Part shown: piece by piece, positions 16,538-25,183 of the stretch
Numbering within the stretch: position 1 is the first letter of the stretch
How the letters are laid out: each line of letters opens with the position of its first letter
From: Actinomycetes bacterium
GTDB taxonomy: Bacteria; Actinomycetota; Acidimicrobiia; Acidimicrobiales; RAAP-2
Reading direction: 5' to 3'
DNA: 64,000 nucleotides
Assembly: GCA_021798955.1 (NCBI GenBank)
Contig: JAJZBK010000004.1
Span: 80,354-144,353 of the forward strand
Notes under the pieces: generated by a model
Databases searched by the model: none
The model's input: only the letters and a program-made list of their open reading frames with translations
Told to the model about the DNA's origin: nothing
Program-made: the position numbers and the translations under genes

Positions 16538-17251
16538 TCAGACCTGCAAGTACCGCTCCCGGACAGCGTCCTGGGCGGCGAACGCCTCCGCCGACCCGTC
16601 GAAGACGACGCGACCGTCGTCGATGACACAGACCGCGTCGGCGAGGCCCACGGCGAAGTGGCTGTTCTGCTCGGCCAGCACCACCGTCAGGGTGAACTCG
16701 GACTGCAGGCGCCTGATGACCTCCCCGACCTGCTCGACGATCCGGGGCGCGAGCCCCTCGGAGGGCTCGTCGAGCAACAGGAGCGACGGATTGCCCACCA
16801 TCGCCCTGGCGATGGCCAAGAGCTGCTGTTCGCCACCGCTCAGGGCGTAGCCGGCCCGTCCGATCAGGTCGCCGAGGAGCGGGAAGAGGTCGACGATGCG
16901 GTCGACGGACAGCGCGGGCCGGTCGGGGGTCGCCGCCTTCGTCGCCAGGCGCAGGTTCTCCCGTACGGTCAGCCGGGTGAAGATCCGTCGGTCTTCAGGG
17001 ACGAGCTGCACACCGGCGCGAGCGACCCGGTGCGGGGCCAACGCCCGCAGGTCCGTCGGTCCGTAGCGTACCGAACCGCTCGTCTTCACCTCGGCGTTGG
17101 CGATGCTCCTGAGCAGCGTGGTCTTCCCCGCCCCGTTCCGACCCAGCAGCGCGGTGGTCGTCCCTGCCGGGACGGTCAGGTCGACCCCGAAGAGCACGTG
17201 GGCCGTTCCGTAGAAGGCGTGCAGGTCGCGGACTTCGAGGTCGTCGCTCAC
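16538..17251 (-). CDS. livF: Branched-chain-type ABC transporter ATP-binding protein LivF
   Basis: A 237-aa cytoplasmic ATPase. Walker A is GRNGAGKTT, the signature is LSGGEQQLLAIARAM, and Walker B is LLLLDEPSEGLAP followed by the LAEQN loop with H-loop residues downstream. LAPHRVARAGVQLVPEDRRIF is typical of LivF. The GTG start at 17251 overlaps the livG stop (GTGA). It pairs with LivG to power the LivHM permease and is the last gene of that transcript. Confidence 0.93.
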   Translation of the reverse strand: MSDDLEVRDLHAFYGTAHVLFGVDLTVPAGTTTALLGRNGAGKTTLLRSIANAEVKTSGSVRYGPTDLRALAPHRVARAGVQLVPEDRRIFTRLTVRENLRLATKAATPDRPALSVDRIVDLFPLLGDLIGRAGYALSGGEQQLLAIARAMVGNPSLLLLDEPSEGLAPRIVEQVGEVIRRLQSEFTLTVVLAEQNSHFAVGLADAVCVIDDGRVVFDGSAEAFAAQDAVRERYLQV

Positions 17252-18009
17252 GTGGAGGCCCCCAAGTAGATCTCCCGCACGTCCTCGCGCTCCCGCACAA
17301 CGGCCGGATCGCCCGTGCACAGCACGGTGCCCCGGTTGAGCACGGTGAGCTGCTGGGCCAGGCCGAAGACGACCTGCATGTCGTGCTCGGTGAGCAAGAC
17401 GGTCAGCCCGGTGTGGGTCCACAGCTCGTGGACGAGCTCCACCGTGGCAGCCGTCTCCTCCGGCGACATCCCAGCCGTCGGCTCGTCGAGCAGCAGGAGC
17501 TTGGGCTCGAGCACGAGCGCCATGGCGATCTCGAGGCGCTTGCGGTCGCCTTGTGAGAGTGCCCGGGCCTGCCGCTTCCGCAGGTCCCCGAGCCGCATCT
17601 CCTCGAGCGCCTCGGCGACCGGGCGGCGAGCGCGACGGAGCCCGCCGCCGCTCCAGAAGACGCGAGACGTGCCATGGGCCGCCACGACGGCGACCGTCAC
17701 GTTCTCCTCGACGGTCATCTCGGCGAAGACACGCGCCACCTGGAACGCTCTGGCCACCCCGGCCTTGACGCGGCGGTGCGCCGCCATCGACGTGACGTTC
17801 TGGCCGGCGATGTGCACGGTCCCCCGATCGGGACGGTGCTCGCCGGCGATGACCGCGAACAGGGTGCTCTTGCCGGCGCCGTTGGGCCCGATCACGGCGT
17901 GGACCTGGCCGGCCGGCACCGTCAGCTCGACGTCGTCGAGGGCGGTGTTGCCGGCGAACCGCTTGACCACGTTGCGCACCTCGACGGCCGGGGGCGGTGT
18001 CGTGGTCAC
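17248..18009 (-). CDS. livG: Branched-chain-type ABC transporter ATP-binding protein LivG
   Basis: A 253-aa ATPase with Walker A GPNGAGKSTLF, the GVARAFQVARVFAEMTVEENV stretch (usual form RTFQ), signature ALSQGDRKRLEIAMAL, Walker B LLLLDEPTAGMSPEE and LTEHDMQVVF. The signature LSQGD instead of LSGGQ is normal for LivG. The GTG at 18009 overlaps the livM stop. A proline-rich lead (TTTPPPAVEVRNV) precedes the domain. Confidence 0.93.
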   Translation of the reverse strand: MTTTPPPAVEVRNVVKRFAGNTALDDVELTVPAGQVHAVIGPNGAGKSTLFAVIAGEHRPDRGTVHIAGQNVTSMAAHRRVKAGVARAFQVARVFAEMTVEENVTVAVVAAHGTSRVFWSGGGLRRARRPVAEALEEMRLGDLRKRQARALSQGDRKRLEIAMALVLEPKLLLLDEPTAGMSPEETAATVELVHELWTHTGLTVLLTEHDMQVVFGLAQQLTVLNRGTVLCTGDPAVVREREDVREIYLGAST

Positions 18010-19064
18010 GACGTGCTCGCCGAGTCGGTCGGCTCTGGGACGAGCGGGGTGGCGAGGTCGCCAGGAGGCTCCGGTCCCAACCCACCCACTGCGTCGGCCA
18101 GGCCACGGCGTCGGGGACCGAGCGGACCGTCTCGGTTGCGGTGGAGCAGTCGCTGGAGGGTGGCGGGCACGCTGAGGATCCCCTGCGGAAGCAGGAGGAG
18201 CACCACCAGGAGCAGGATCCCAATGTAGAACAGGTACGACGTCGTGACCTGGTCGAGGTAGTTCAAGAGGGCGGACAGCAGGATGGCACCGACGGCCGGT
18301 CCCCAGAAGTACGAGATCCCTCCGAGCAGCAGCATGATGATGGGGGTTGCCGACTCGGTCCAGTACAGGCTGGCCGGCGACACGATCTGGTTGGTGTAGG
18401 CGAACAGTCCTCCGGCCAGCCCGGCCCCGCATCCGGCGAGGGTGAACGCCACTGCCCGGTAGGCGCGGACGTTGACCCCGAGGAAGGCGGCGCGTCGCGG
18501 GTCCTGCCGGATGGCGTTCAGGGTGTGCCCGAACGGGGACCGGCGGATGCGCCAGAAGGCAAGCAGGCCGAGGGCGACCCAGACGACGTCCAGGTACCAG
18601 AGGTTGGCCTGGTTGAAGAAGTTGATCCCCCACAGGGACGGGGCCGTGATGCCCGGTAGGCCGTTGTAGCCACCGAGCCAATTGACCTTCTCGACGAGGG
18701 TGTAGAGCGCCTGGGCAATCGCCAGCGTGAGCATGGCGAAGGCGAGCCCGGCCGTCCGCCAGGTGAGCAGCGACGTGGCGAAGGCGACCACACCGCCGAC
18801 GACCACCGCCAGGACCAGCGCGGCCGGCACCGGCCAGGCGTGGCCCGCCACCTTGGCCACCGCGTACGCGCCCACCCCGTAGAAGGCGGCCTGCCCGAAC
18901 GACGGGATCCCCGCCGACCCGAAGAGCAGGTTGACACTGGTGGCGAAGAGCACGGCGATGACCGCCGTGTCCCAGAAGAACAGCTGCCCGCTGCCGATGA
19001 TCTGGGGCCACACCACGGCGAGCACGACCAGGGCGACCAGCCCTGCGACGCCCCGCCGGGTCAC
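18006..19064 (-). CDS. livM: Branched-chain-type ABC transporter permease LivM
   Basis: A 352-aa inner-membrane permease with about ten hydrophobic segments. FATSVNLLFGSAGIPSFGQAAFYGVGAYAVA is the hallmark LivM/H segment and GHTLNAIRQDPRRAAFLGVNVRAYR is the cytoplasmic EAA-like loop contacting the ATPases. The last 45 or so residues, rich in Pro, Gly and Arg, form a cytoplasmic tail longer than usual. The GTG at 19064 overlaps the livH stop. Confidence 0.92.
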   Translation of the reverse strand: MTRRGVAGLVALVVLAVVWPQIIGSGQLFFWDTAVIAVLFATSVNLLFGSAGIPSFGQAAFYGVGAYAVAKVAGHAWPVPAALVLAVVVGGVVAFATSLLTWRTAGLAFAMLTLAIAQALYTLVEKVNWLGGYNGLPGITAPSLWGINFFNQANLWYLDVVWVALGLLAFWRIRRSPFGHTLNAIRQDPRRAAFLGVNVRAYRAVAFTLAGCGAGLAGGLFAYTNQIVSPASLYWTESATPIIMLLLGGISYFWGPAVGAILLSALLNYLDQVTTSYLFYIGILLLVVLLLLPQGILSVPATLQRLLHRNRDGPLGPRRRGLADAVGGLGPEPPGDLATPLVPEPTDSASTS

Positions 19065-19939
19065 AGGTCCTCCCCGACGAGCTGCCGAGAGCCCAGCAGG
19101 CCCTGCGGCCGCACGATGAGCACCGCGGCCATCAGGATGTAGAGGGAGAAGTCCGCCAGGCTCGGGGCGTCGCTAGCCAAGAAGGAGTTCAGCAGGCCGA
19201 GAGCGAGGGCGGCGATCAGCGACCCCCCGATGCTGCCGAAGCCACCGATGATGACCACGGCGAACGCTTGCAGGATGAAGGTGACGGCGATGTCGGGCAC
19301 CATGCTCAGGGTGGGCCCGGCCAGCGCGCCGCCCAGCCCGGCGAGGAAGATGCCGAGCGCGAAGGTGGCGGCGAAGACCCGGTTGACGTTGACGCCCAGC
19401 AGGCCGGCCATGAACCGGTCCTCTGCCACGGCGGTGAGCTGCCGCCCGAACTCGGTGCGCTTGATCAGCACCTGCAGGCCGGCGGCGGTGAGCACGCCCG
19501 CTGCCACGATCAAGATGTCGTACCGGGGCACCTGGGCGCCCGCCACCGTGAAGGCATGTACCAGGCTGGACGGTTCGGCCTGGGTCACGGGGTTCTGGCC
19601 CCAGATCAGCTGCGCGCCGCCCTCGAGGATGAGGAGCAGGGCGTAGGTACCGAGGAGGGAGGTGACCTCGGGGAGCTTGTACAGGCGGCGGAACAGCACT
19701 CGCTCGCTCACCAGTCCCACCACCGCAGTGGCGGCAGAGGCCACGATCACCAGGAGCACGAAGACCCAGATCGGCTGGGCGTGCCCGCGGAGCAGCTCGT
19801 AGGCGAGGTACGCGCCGATCATGAAGAAGCCGCCGTGCGAGAAGTTGACGACCCGCATGACGCCGAGCACCAGGGTCAGCCCGCTGGCCACCAAAAAGAT
19901 CAGCATCCCGTCGGTCAGGCCGGTTGCCAGAATGATCAC
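19061..19939 (-). CDS. livH: Branched-chain-type ABC transporter permease LivH
   Basis: A 292-aa membrane protein with LVASGLTLVLGVMRVVNFSHGGFFMIGAYLAYEL near the start and QLTAVAEDRFMAGLLGVNVNRVFA as the coupling loop, both typical of LivH. I place the start at the GTG at 19939 because hydrophobic sequence begins there and upstream residues in frame are not protein-like. That GTG overlaps the stop of a 7-codon open frame (19959-19936), which may couple its translation. It is first in livHMGF; the regulon motif lies 38 nt upstream. Confidence 0.9.
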   Translation of the reverse strand: MIILATGLTDGMLIFLVASGLTLVLGVMRVVNFSHGGFFMIGAYLAYELLRGHAQPIWVFVLLVIVASAATAVVGLVSERVLFRRLYKLPEVTSLLGTYALLLILEGGAQLIWGQNPVTQAEPSSLVHAFTVAGAQVPRYDILIVAAGVLTAAGLQVLIKRTEFGRQLTAVAEDRFMAGLLGVNVNRVFAATFALGIFLAGLGGALAGPTLSMVPDIAVTFILQAFAVVIIGGFGSIGGSLIAALALGLLNSFLASDAPSLADFSLYILMAAVLIVRPQGLLGSRQLVGEDL

Positions 19940-19959
19940 GTGCGGGCCATCCCGTTCAT
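19936..19959 (-). CDS. Seven-codon leader frame overlapping the livH start
   Basis: ATG AAC GGG ATG GCC CGC ACG TGA lies directly upstream of livH and its TGA overlaps the livH GTG (GTGA). A G-rich stretch (GGGGGGT) sits 8-9 nt before this ATG, a better ribosome-binding site than any before the GTG itself. It may be a translational coupler or a short regulatory leader. It may equally be chance. Confidence 0.35.
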   Translation of the reverse strand: MNGMART

Positions 19960-19977
19960 CGTGAGACCCCCCACTTC

Positions 19978-20003
19978 GTTCCGCTGAGCGGTACCTTGTT
20001 CCG
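19978..20003 (-). promoter_or_regulatory. 26-bp regulon motif before livH
   Basis: On the minus strand it reads CGGAACAAGGTACC followed by GCTCAGCGGAAC. It has all thirteen invariant positions of the motif. It ends 18 nt before the leader ATG and 38 nt before the livH GTG. Its first half is an inverted repeat, GGAAC and GTACC around three bases. Confidence 0.7.
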
Positions 20004-20072
20004 GTTGAGGAGACACTGCCAGAGCCTGGCGTCGCTGTCAAGGTCGGTCGCCGACGTCCCGGGGGCCGAGCG

Positions 20073-20104
20073 GTCCCCCAGGGGGACCCCCTGGGGGACC
20101 CCCG
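20073..20104. terminator. GC-only hairpin between amidase and livH
   Basis: Interlocking CCCCCAGGGGG and CCCCCTGGGGG blocks form a near-perfect palindrome, followed by a further CCCCGGCGGGG. It lies between the 3' end of the amidase gene and the livH promoter region. There is no U-run, so a Rho-independent terminator in the strict sense is not shown; a stem that stops or insulates transcription is plausible. Confidence 0.35.
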
Positions 20105-20128
20105 GCGGGGACCTCGGTGGCCTCACGT

Positions 20129-21547
20129 CTACGGCCTCGGCGTCGGTCGGCGCGTGGACCACGACACCGCCCGCTCGAGCTGCGCAGACACCGCCACGAG
20201 CAGGTCCTCGCGCCCGTAGGCGGCAACCAGTTGCACCCCGACCGGGAGGCCCTCGGCAGTGGCGTGGACAGGCAAGGAGACAGCCGGTTGGCCGGTGACG
20301 TTGAACGGGGCCGTGAACTGGCCGAGGTCGGCGACGGCAGCGAGGTCAGGCTCGAGGGGCAGTCGGCCGAGCCTCGGGGGCACGGTCGGCAAGGTCGGCG
20401 TCACCAGCAGGTCGAAGCCGTCGGACCACCAGCTCGCCACCCGGCGACTGTGCGCCTGGAGGTGCTCGACGGCAGCCAGCAGTGCGACGCCGCTGACCGA
20501 CCATCCATGCTCGGCCAGCATCCAGTTGCGCGGCTCGACGTCGTCGGGCCCGATCCGCACGCCGAGCCGGGCCGCCCAACGGTCGAGGTCGCGGGCGACC
20601 GATGCGGTGAAGACGGCGGCGAAGTGCGCCCCGACCTCAGGCTCCTCCAGTGCGCCGGGAGCGGCCTCTTCGACGTGGTGCCCACCTTCCTCGAGCAACC
20701 GGGCGGTCCGGTGCACGGCCAGCACGCAGTCGGGGTCGGCAGCTCTCCCCTCGACCGGGACCGTGGTGAGGAACCCCACCCGCAGCGGTGGCGGGTCCCG
20801 CTCCAGTGACGCGACGAACGGGCGGGTGGGTGGCGGGGCCGTGTAGGGATCACCGACCGCTGCACCGGCGACAGCGTCGAGCACCGCAGCCGTGTCCCGC
20901 ACGGTGCGGGTCAGCACGCCTTCGTGGGTCAACATGGCCCAGTACTCTCCGAAGTCGGGCCCGAGGGAGGTACGCGCCCGCGTTGGCTTGAGGCCCACGA
21001 CGCCGCAACAGGACGCAGGGACGCGGATCGACCCACCCATGTCGTTGCCGTGGGCAACCGCGACCATCCCGGCAGCGACCGCCGCAGCCGAACCACCACT
21101 CGAACCCCCGGCCGAACGGGACAGGTCCCAGGGGTTCCGAGTCGGGCCGTACACCACGGGCTCGGTGGTGTAGGCGGTGGCCAGCTCTGGGGTGTTCGTC
21201 CGACCGACGATGACGAACCCGGCCCGGCGGAACCGGGCGGCCAGCTCCGTGTCGTGGGGTTCGACCCAGCCCCGCTCGGCGAGCAGTCGCATGCCGACGT
21301 GGTAGGGGTCGCCAGCGGTGTGGCACACCGCGTCCTTGACCAGCAACGGGACTCCTTGGAACGGCCCGACCGGCACCCCGCTCGCCGCCTCGCGTCGGGC
21401 GGCCTCGAAGCGCCGGTGCACGACAGCATTGACCGCTCCGTCCAATTCCTCGATCCGGTCGACAGCCGCTTGCACGAGCTCGCTCGGCGACACCGCTCCG
21501 TCACGGACCAGCCCCGCCTGGGCCACCGCGTCGTCGACGACGCTCAC
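20129..21547 (-). CDS. Amidase-signature (AS) family amidase
   Basis: A 472-aa cytoplasmic hydrolase cleaving C-N amide bonds. The Ser-cisSer-Lys triad is complete: Lys in VPLLVKDAV, the glycine/serine-rich SAGGSSGGSAAAVAAGM and DMGGSIRVPASCCGVVGLKPT. The C-terminal FTAPFNVTGQPAVSLP is also typical. The GTG at 21547 follows GGGGGAGC. It diverges from the FMN-protein gene across a 132-bp gap holding a copy of the regulon motif. Substrate specificity within this family is broad and cannot be read; a ring-opened amide made by the neighbouring hydantoinase-like enzyme would fit. Confidence 0.9.
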   Translation of the reverse strand: MSVVDDAVAQAGLVRDGAVSPSELVQAAVDRIEELDGAVNAVVHRRFEAARREAASGVPVGPFQGVPLLVKDAVCHTAGDPYHVGMRLLAERGWVEPHDTELAARFRRAGFVIVGRTNTPELATAYTTEPVVYGPTRNPWDLSRSAGGSSGGSAAAVAAGMVAVAHGNDMGGSIRVPASCCGVVGLKPTRARTSLGPDFGEYWAMLTHEGVLTRTVRDTAAVLDAVAGAAVGDPYTAPPPTRPFVASLERDPPPLRVGFLTTVPVEGRAADPDCVLAVHRTARLLEEGGHHVEEAAPGALEEPEVGAHFAAVFTASVARDLDRWAARLGVRIGPDDVEPRNWMLAEHGWSVSGVALLAAVEHLQAHSRRVASWWSDGFDLLVTPTLPTVPPRLGRLPLEPDLAAVADLGQFTAPFNVTGQPAVSLPVHATAEGLPVGVQLVAAYGREDLLVAVSAQLERAVSWSTRRPTPRP

Positions 21548-21624
21548 GGACCGCTCCCCCTCTCTTCGGCCGGGACCTCGACCGCCGCGCACGTGCACGG
21601 CCGAGGATGCACCGGCTATCGTGC

Positions 21625-21650
21625 CGGAACAACGTTCCGCTTGAGGGAAC
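21625..21650 (+). promoter_or_regulatory. 26-bp regulon motif in the amidase / FMN-protein divergent region
   Basis: On the plus strand it reads CGGAACAACGTTCC followed by GCTTGAGGGAAC. It contains a perfect GGAAC-AAC-GTTCC inverted repeat and all thirteen invariant positions. It ends 29 nt before the ATG at 21680 and could also serve the divergent amidase, whose GTG is 77 nt away. Confidence 0.7.
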
Positions 21651-21679
21651 AGTAGCCGAGGACGGGGGCGAGCGCTGCC

Positions 21680-22252
21680 ATGGAGGTACGAGTCGAAGCC
21701 AACCAGCTCGGCGACGTCGAGCCGGTACGACCGCTCGCCGACGTGCAGCAGGCCGTCGTGGCCTTCCTGCGCCACGAGGCGGGCTTCGCGCAGGTGTACA
21801 CGATCAACAAGGACGGCTTCCCGGTGGGAAGGACGATGGTGGCACCCGTCAACGACGACTGGTCGGTCGACCTGGTGCAGCGACGCGTCCACCGGCGGCT
21901 CACCCAGCTGCAACGGGATCCTCACGTGGAGATCACGTGGGTGGGGACACCGGCTCCGGGCGCCACCAACGACCATCCCCACGTCTACGACTGGGGGCTG
22001 CCGGCTCCGCGCGTGGTCTTCCTGCGGGGTGTCGCCGAGTTCATGGACGACGAGTGGACCCTGCAGCGGTACCAACGGCAGACCGCCATCCAGCGGGAGC
22101 AGGGCCTGACCAAGGCTCCGCTCCGCGACCCCGGCAACGTCCGCGACGAGCTCGTCGGCATCCACGTCCACCCCGTCCAGGTGCGCGCCGAGGGCTTCGG
22201 AGCAGGTCCGCAATCGTTCACCTGGACAGTCGCCGCAGAAGACCGCGGGTAG
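21680..22252 (+). CDS. Pyridoxamine 5'-phosphate oxidase-like FMN split-barrel protein
   Basis: A 190-aa protein with the split-barrel pattern: FAQVYTINKDGFPVGRTMVAPVNDDWSVDLV, then HRRLTQLQRDPHVEITWVG and RVVFLRGVAEFMDD. This is the fold of flavin-reductase-like and PNPOx-like proteins that bind FMN, F420 or haem. In actinobacteria many such proteins are F420-dependent, so it may be a deazaflavin reductase. It is first of three plus-strand genes (with the dienoyl-reductase-like enzyme and the SDR), directly behind a regulon motif. The exact reaction is not readable. Confidence 0.7.
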   Translation: MEVRVEANQLGDVEPVRPLADVQQAVVAFLRHEAGFAQVYTINKDGFPVGRTMVAPVNDDWSVDLVQRRVHRRLTQLQRDPHVEITWVGTPAPGATNDHPHVYDWGLPAPRVVFLRGVAEFMDDEWTLQRYQRQTAIQREQGLTKAPLRDPGNVRDELVGIHVHPVQVRAEGFGAGPQSFTWTVAAEDRG

Positions 22253-22279
22253 GCCCCGGGTAGGCATCGAACGGAACCG

Positions 22280-24391
22280 ATGACAGGGGGCAGCGTGGCG
22301 ACGACAGGGGGCAGCGTGGCGACGACAGGGGGCAGCGTGGCGACGACAGGGGGCAGCGTGGCGACGACAGGGGGCAGCGTGGCGACGACAGGGGCGCTGA
22401 GCTCGTTGTGGGAGCCGTTCTCCATCGGTGACGTGCAGCTGCGCAACCGGGTCTTCGTGTCCGCCCACACGACCAACTTCGGGCGCGACAACCTGCCGAC
22501 CGAGCGCCACGTCGCCTACCACCGGGCCCGGGCGGCCGGCGGCGTGGGCCTCATCATCACCGAGGGGATCCGCGTGCACCCCACGAGCTCGGCCCGAGAG
22601 TCCAGCCTGGCGAGCTGGTCGGACGATGCCGTCCCCCACTACCGGACCCTCGTCGACGCAGTGCATGCCGAGGGATCCGCCCTCTTCGCCCAAGTGCTGC
22701 ACCTCGGGCGCCAAGCGGCAGGGGGACACTCACGGGGCGCGGCCTGGGCCCCCTCGGCCGTCCCGTGGGCAACGGGCGCCCACGTCCCCCACGCCATGGG
22801 ACGTGCCGACCTCGTCGCCGTGACCGCCGCGTTCGCCGACGCGGCCGTGCGCCTGCGGCGCGCCGGGTTCGACGGCCTCGAGGTCCATGCGGGCCACGGA
22901 CACTTGCTCCAACAGTTCCTCTCCCCGGTCACCAACACCAGGAGCGACGCCTACGGCGGCACCCTCGACGGCCGGCTCCGGCTGACCCGCGAGGTGCTGG
23001 CCGCCATCGAGACGGCCGTCCCCGGCTGGCCGGTGGGGATCCGGATCAGCGCCTCGGAGTTCCTCCCCGGTGGCCTCGACGTGGACGACATGGTGGAAGT
23101 CGTCGAGCGACTGTCGGAGGAGCTCCCGCTCGCCTTCCTCCACGTCAGCCACTCGGCGTACGCCGGCAGCTTCACCCTCTCCACGCAGATGGCGGACATG
23201 AGCTTTGCGACCGCGCCCTTCCGGCACTTTCCTGCCCGGTTCAAGGCCGCCTTCCCCGGGCTCCCCGTGCTCGCCGTGTGCCGCCTCGACGACGTCACCA
23301 CGGCGGCATCGCTGCTCAACGAGGGAGCCGCCGACCTCGTCGGAATGACCCGGGCGCACATCGCCGACCCGGCACTCCTCGACAAAGCCCGCAGCGGGCA
23401 CCTCGACGAGGTGCGCGCCTGTGTCGCGTGCAACCAGGGCTGCATCGGCCGCATCGAGCAGAACCTCCCACTGTCCTGCGTCGTCAACCCCGAGGTGGGC
23501 TTCGAAGCGGAGTGGGACACCTGGCGGTCCTCGGTGGCGGAAAGCCAGCAAGGCCGACGCGTGCTCGTGGTGGGGGGCGGCGTCAGCGGCCTCCAGGCAG
23601 CACTGACGCTGGCCGCCACCGGCGCACGGGTGGTGCTGGCCGAAGCCACCGGCACCCTCGGTGGCCAGCTGGCGGTGGCTGCCACGGCTACCAATCGCCA
23701 GCGCTGGCAGCGGCTGCTCGACGACGTGGCGCGTGCCGTGCTCGCCGCCGGTGTCGAGGTCCGCCTGCACTGGGCGGTCGACCCGGCCGACGTCCGAGCG
23801 GGCCACTTCCACGCGGTCGTCGTGGCTACCGGTTCCGTACCTCGCGTCCACGCCGTGCCGGGGGTGACGACGGTCACCGCAGAAGCGGCGGTGCGCGGAG
23901 ACGTGGAGGAGGGCGCGGTAGCCGTGTACGACGAGACGGGTGACTGGATCGCCGCTGCCGCCGTCGAGACCCTCGCGGCAGCAGGTCACCGGGTGCACCT
24001 GGTCACCCCCGTCGCCGGGGTGGCTTGGAACGTCACGACCTACTCACGGCTGGCCCTCCTCGACCGCTACGGCAAGGTGGGCGTGCAGGTCCATCCACTC
24101 CGGCGCCCGCTCTCCCACGACGGGGAGGCGCTGGTGCTCGAGGACACTCTGACGGGGGAACGCCAGGCGATGGCAGGGGTCCGCACCCTCGTCCACGTCG
24201 GTCCCCGGTCGGCGCAGGACGACCTCTTCCGGGCCCTCGACGCCGACCCCGACGGCCCGGCCGTCGCGCTCGTCGGGGATGCGTACGCTCCCCGTAGTGC
24301 TCTCGAGGCGATCTTCGACGCCCAGCTGACGGCAGCCCGGCTCCTGACCGGGGGACCCACGCTCGGACTGGGAGACATCGATGTCCACTGA
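22280..24391 (+). CDS. Old-yellow-enzyme / 2,4-dienoyl-CoA reductase-like Fe-S flavoprotein
   Basis: A 703-aa enzyme. Residues 1-36 are five TGGSVAT repeats. An FMN TIM barrel follows (LWEPFSIGDVQLRNRVF, FDGLEVHAGHGHLLQQFLSP with TRSDAYGGTL), then the 4Fe-4S site CVACNQGCIGRIEQ with CVVNP, and a C-terminal FAD/NAD(P) module (RRVLVVGGGVSGLQAALTLAATG). Relatives reduce activated C=C bonds, for example dienoyl-CoA reductase, trimethylamine dehydrogenase and bile-acid or aromatic-ring reductases. The layout and length match apart from the repeat. The ATG at 22280 follows ACGGAACC, a weak site. If translation really begins here, the repeat is an unstructured N-terminal arm. The SDR gene overlaps its end by 11 nt. 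Confidence 0.85.
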   Translation: MTGGSVATTGGSVATTGGSVATTGGSVATTGGSVATTGALSSLWEPFSIGDVQLRNRVFVSAHTTNFGRDNLPTERHVAYHRARAAGGVGLIITEGIRVHPTSSARESSLASWSDDAVPHYRTLVDAVHAEGSALFAQVLHLGRQAAGGHSRGAAWAPSAVPWATGAHVPHAMGRADLVAVTAAFADAAVRLRRAGFDGLEVHAGHGHLLQQFLSPVTNTRSDAYGGTLDGRLRLTREVLAAIETAVPGWPVGIRISASEFLPGGLDVDDMVEVVERLSEELPLAFLHVSHSAYAGSFTLSTQMADMSFATAPFRHFPARFKAAFPGLPVLAVCRLDDVTTAASLLNEGAADLVGMTRAHIADPALLDKARSGHLDEVRACVACNQGCIGRIEQNLPLSCVVNPEVGFEAEWDTWRSSVAESQQGRRVLVVGGGVSGLQAALTLAATGARVVLAEATGTLGGQLAVAATATNRQRWQRLLDDVARAVLAAGVEVRLHWAVDPADVRAGHFHAVVVATGSVPRVHAVPGVTTVTAEAAVRGDVEEGAVAVYDETGDWIAAAAVETLAAAGHRVHLVTPVAGVAWNVTTYSRLALLDRYGKVGVQVHPLRRPLSHDGEALVLEDTLTGERQAMAGVRTLVHVGPRSAQDDLFRALDADPDGPAVALVGDAYAPRSALEAIFDAQLTAARLLTGGPTLGLGDIDVH
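22283..22387. repeat. 21-bp tandem repeat, 5 exact copies
   Basis: The 21-bp unit (seven codons, TGGSVAT) is repeated five times without a mismatch immediately after the start codon of the flavoprotein gene, with a partial sixth. Perfect identity points to recent expansion. Confidence 0.95.
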
Positions 24392-25181
24392 CGGGCCCAC
24401 CGGGCTGTCCGGCGGCAACGGGCCCACCGGGCTGTCCGGCGCCGTCGCCCTGCTCACCGGGGCGGCGGGCGGCATCGGCACTGCCATCGCCCGTCGGCTG
24501 GCGTCCGAGCATGCCGTCCTCGTCCTCACCGACCGAGAGCTGCCCGCCGACGCTGCCGACCGAACCGATCAGCTGCTCGCCGCCGGGGCCTCCCACGTCC
24601 AGTGGGTCGCCGGCGATGTCCGTGACGCCGGCTCCTGCAACCGGATCGTCGACCTGGCACGCAGCGAGCACGGAGGGGTCGACCTGCTCGTCAACAACGC
24701 CGGGACCAACGCCTTCCATGCCGCAGCCGACACCCCGCTCGACGAGTGGCAGACCGTCCTCGACACGAACCTCACCGGCACGCTACGGATGTGCCAGGCC
24801 GCGTACCCGCTCCTGTGCCGGTCCGAACGCGCCGCCGTGGTCAACCTGGGGTCGACGGCGGGGGCTGTGGCGATCGCGGGCAGCGCCGCCTATGCCGTGA
24901 GCAAGGCCGCCGTCATGCACCTCACCCGCGTGCTGGCGGTCGAGTGGGCCGGGCAGGCCATCCGGGTGAACGCCGTGGCACCGACCATCGTGCCGACAGC
25001 CATGAACGCCGAAGCCCGGACCAACCCCGACTACCTGCCGCGCAAGTTGGCCAGCATTCCCCTGGGCCGGATGGCGACGCCTGCGGAGGTGGCCGATGCC
25101 GTCACGTTCCTGGCGTCGCCGAGCGCCTCGATGACCACCGGGCAGGTGCTCTTCGTCGACGGCGGGGTGGTCGCCCGGTGA
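24381..25181 (+). CDS. Short-chain dehydrogenase/reductase (SDR)
   Basis: A 266-aa classical SDR. The NAD(P) site TGAAGGIGTAIARRLA, the NNAG motif (LLVNNAGTNAFHAA), the catalytic Ser region VNLGSTAGAVA and YAVSKAAVMHLTR (Tyr-x-x-x-Lys) are all intact. The C-terminus has FVDGGVVAR. An acidic residue after the second strand (VLTDRELP) suggests NAD(H) preference. About 18 residues before the domain are two copies of GPTGLSG from a tandem duplication. It probably oxidises or reduces a hydroxy/keto intermediate of the pathway. The ATG overlaps the preceding gene, so the two are co-translated. Confidence 0.9.
   Translation: MSTDGPTGLSGGNGPTGLSGAVALLTGAAGGIGTAIARRLASEHAVLVLTDRELPADAADRTDQLLAAGASHVQWVAGDVRDAGSCNRIVDLARSEHGGVDLLVNNAGTNAFHAAADTPLDEWQTVLDTNLTGTLRMCQAAYPLLCRSERAAVVNLGSTAGAVAIAGSAAYAVSKAAVMHLTRVLAVEWAGQAIRVNAVAPTIVPTAMNAEARTNPDYLPRKLASIPLGRMATPAEVADAVTFLASPSASMTTGQVLFVDGGVVAR
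24391..24440. repeat. 27-bp tandem duplication in the SDR N-terminus
   Basis: ACGGGCCCACCGGGCTGTCC begins at 24391 and again at 24418; the copies are identical over 23 bp. It encodes GPTGLSGGN followed by GPTGLSGA ahead of the nucleotide-binding domain. Confidence 0.9.
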
Positions 25182-25183
25182 CC

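Noticed and set aside
20073..20104. Classical Rho-independent terminator
   Set aside because: The stem is strong but no U-run follows on either strand, so it is listed only as a low-confidence hairpin.
22283..22387. CRISPR-like array
   Set aside because: The copies are directly adjacent with no spacers, have a 21-bp period in frame with the coding sequence, and no cas gene is near. The same holds for the repeats at 3098 and 37071.
20129..22729. Extension of the amidase to 866 residues
   Set aside because: Residues before the GTG at 21547 are antisense to the FMN-protein and flavoprotein genes and include their repeat; a strong ribosome-binding site stands before 21547.
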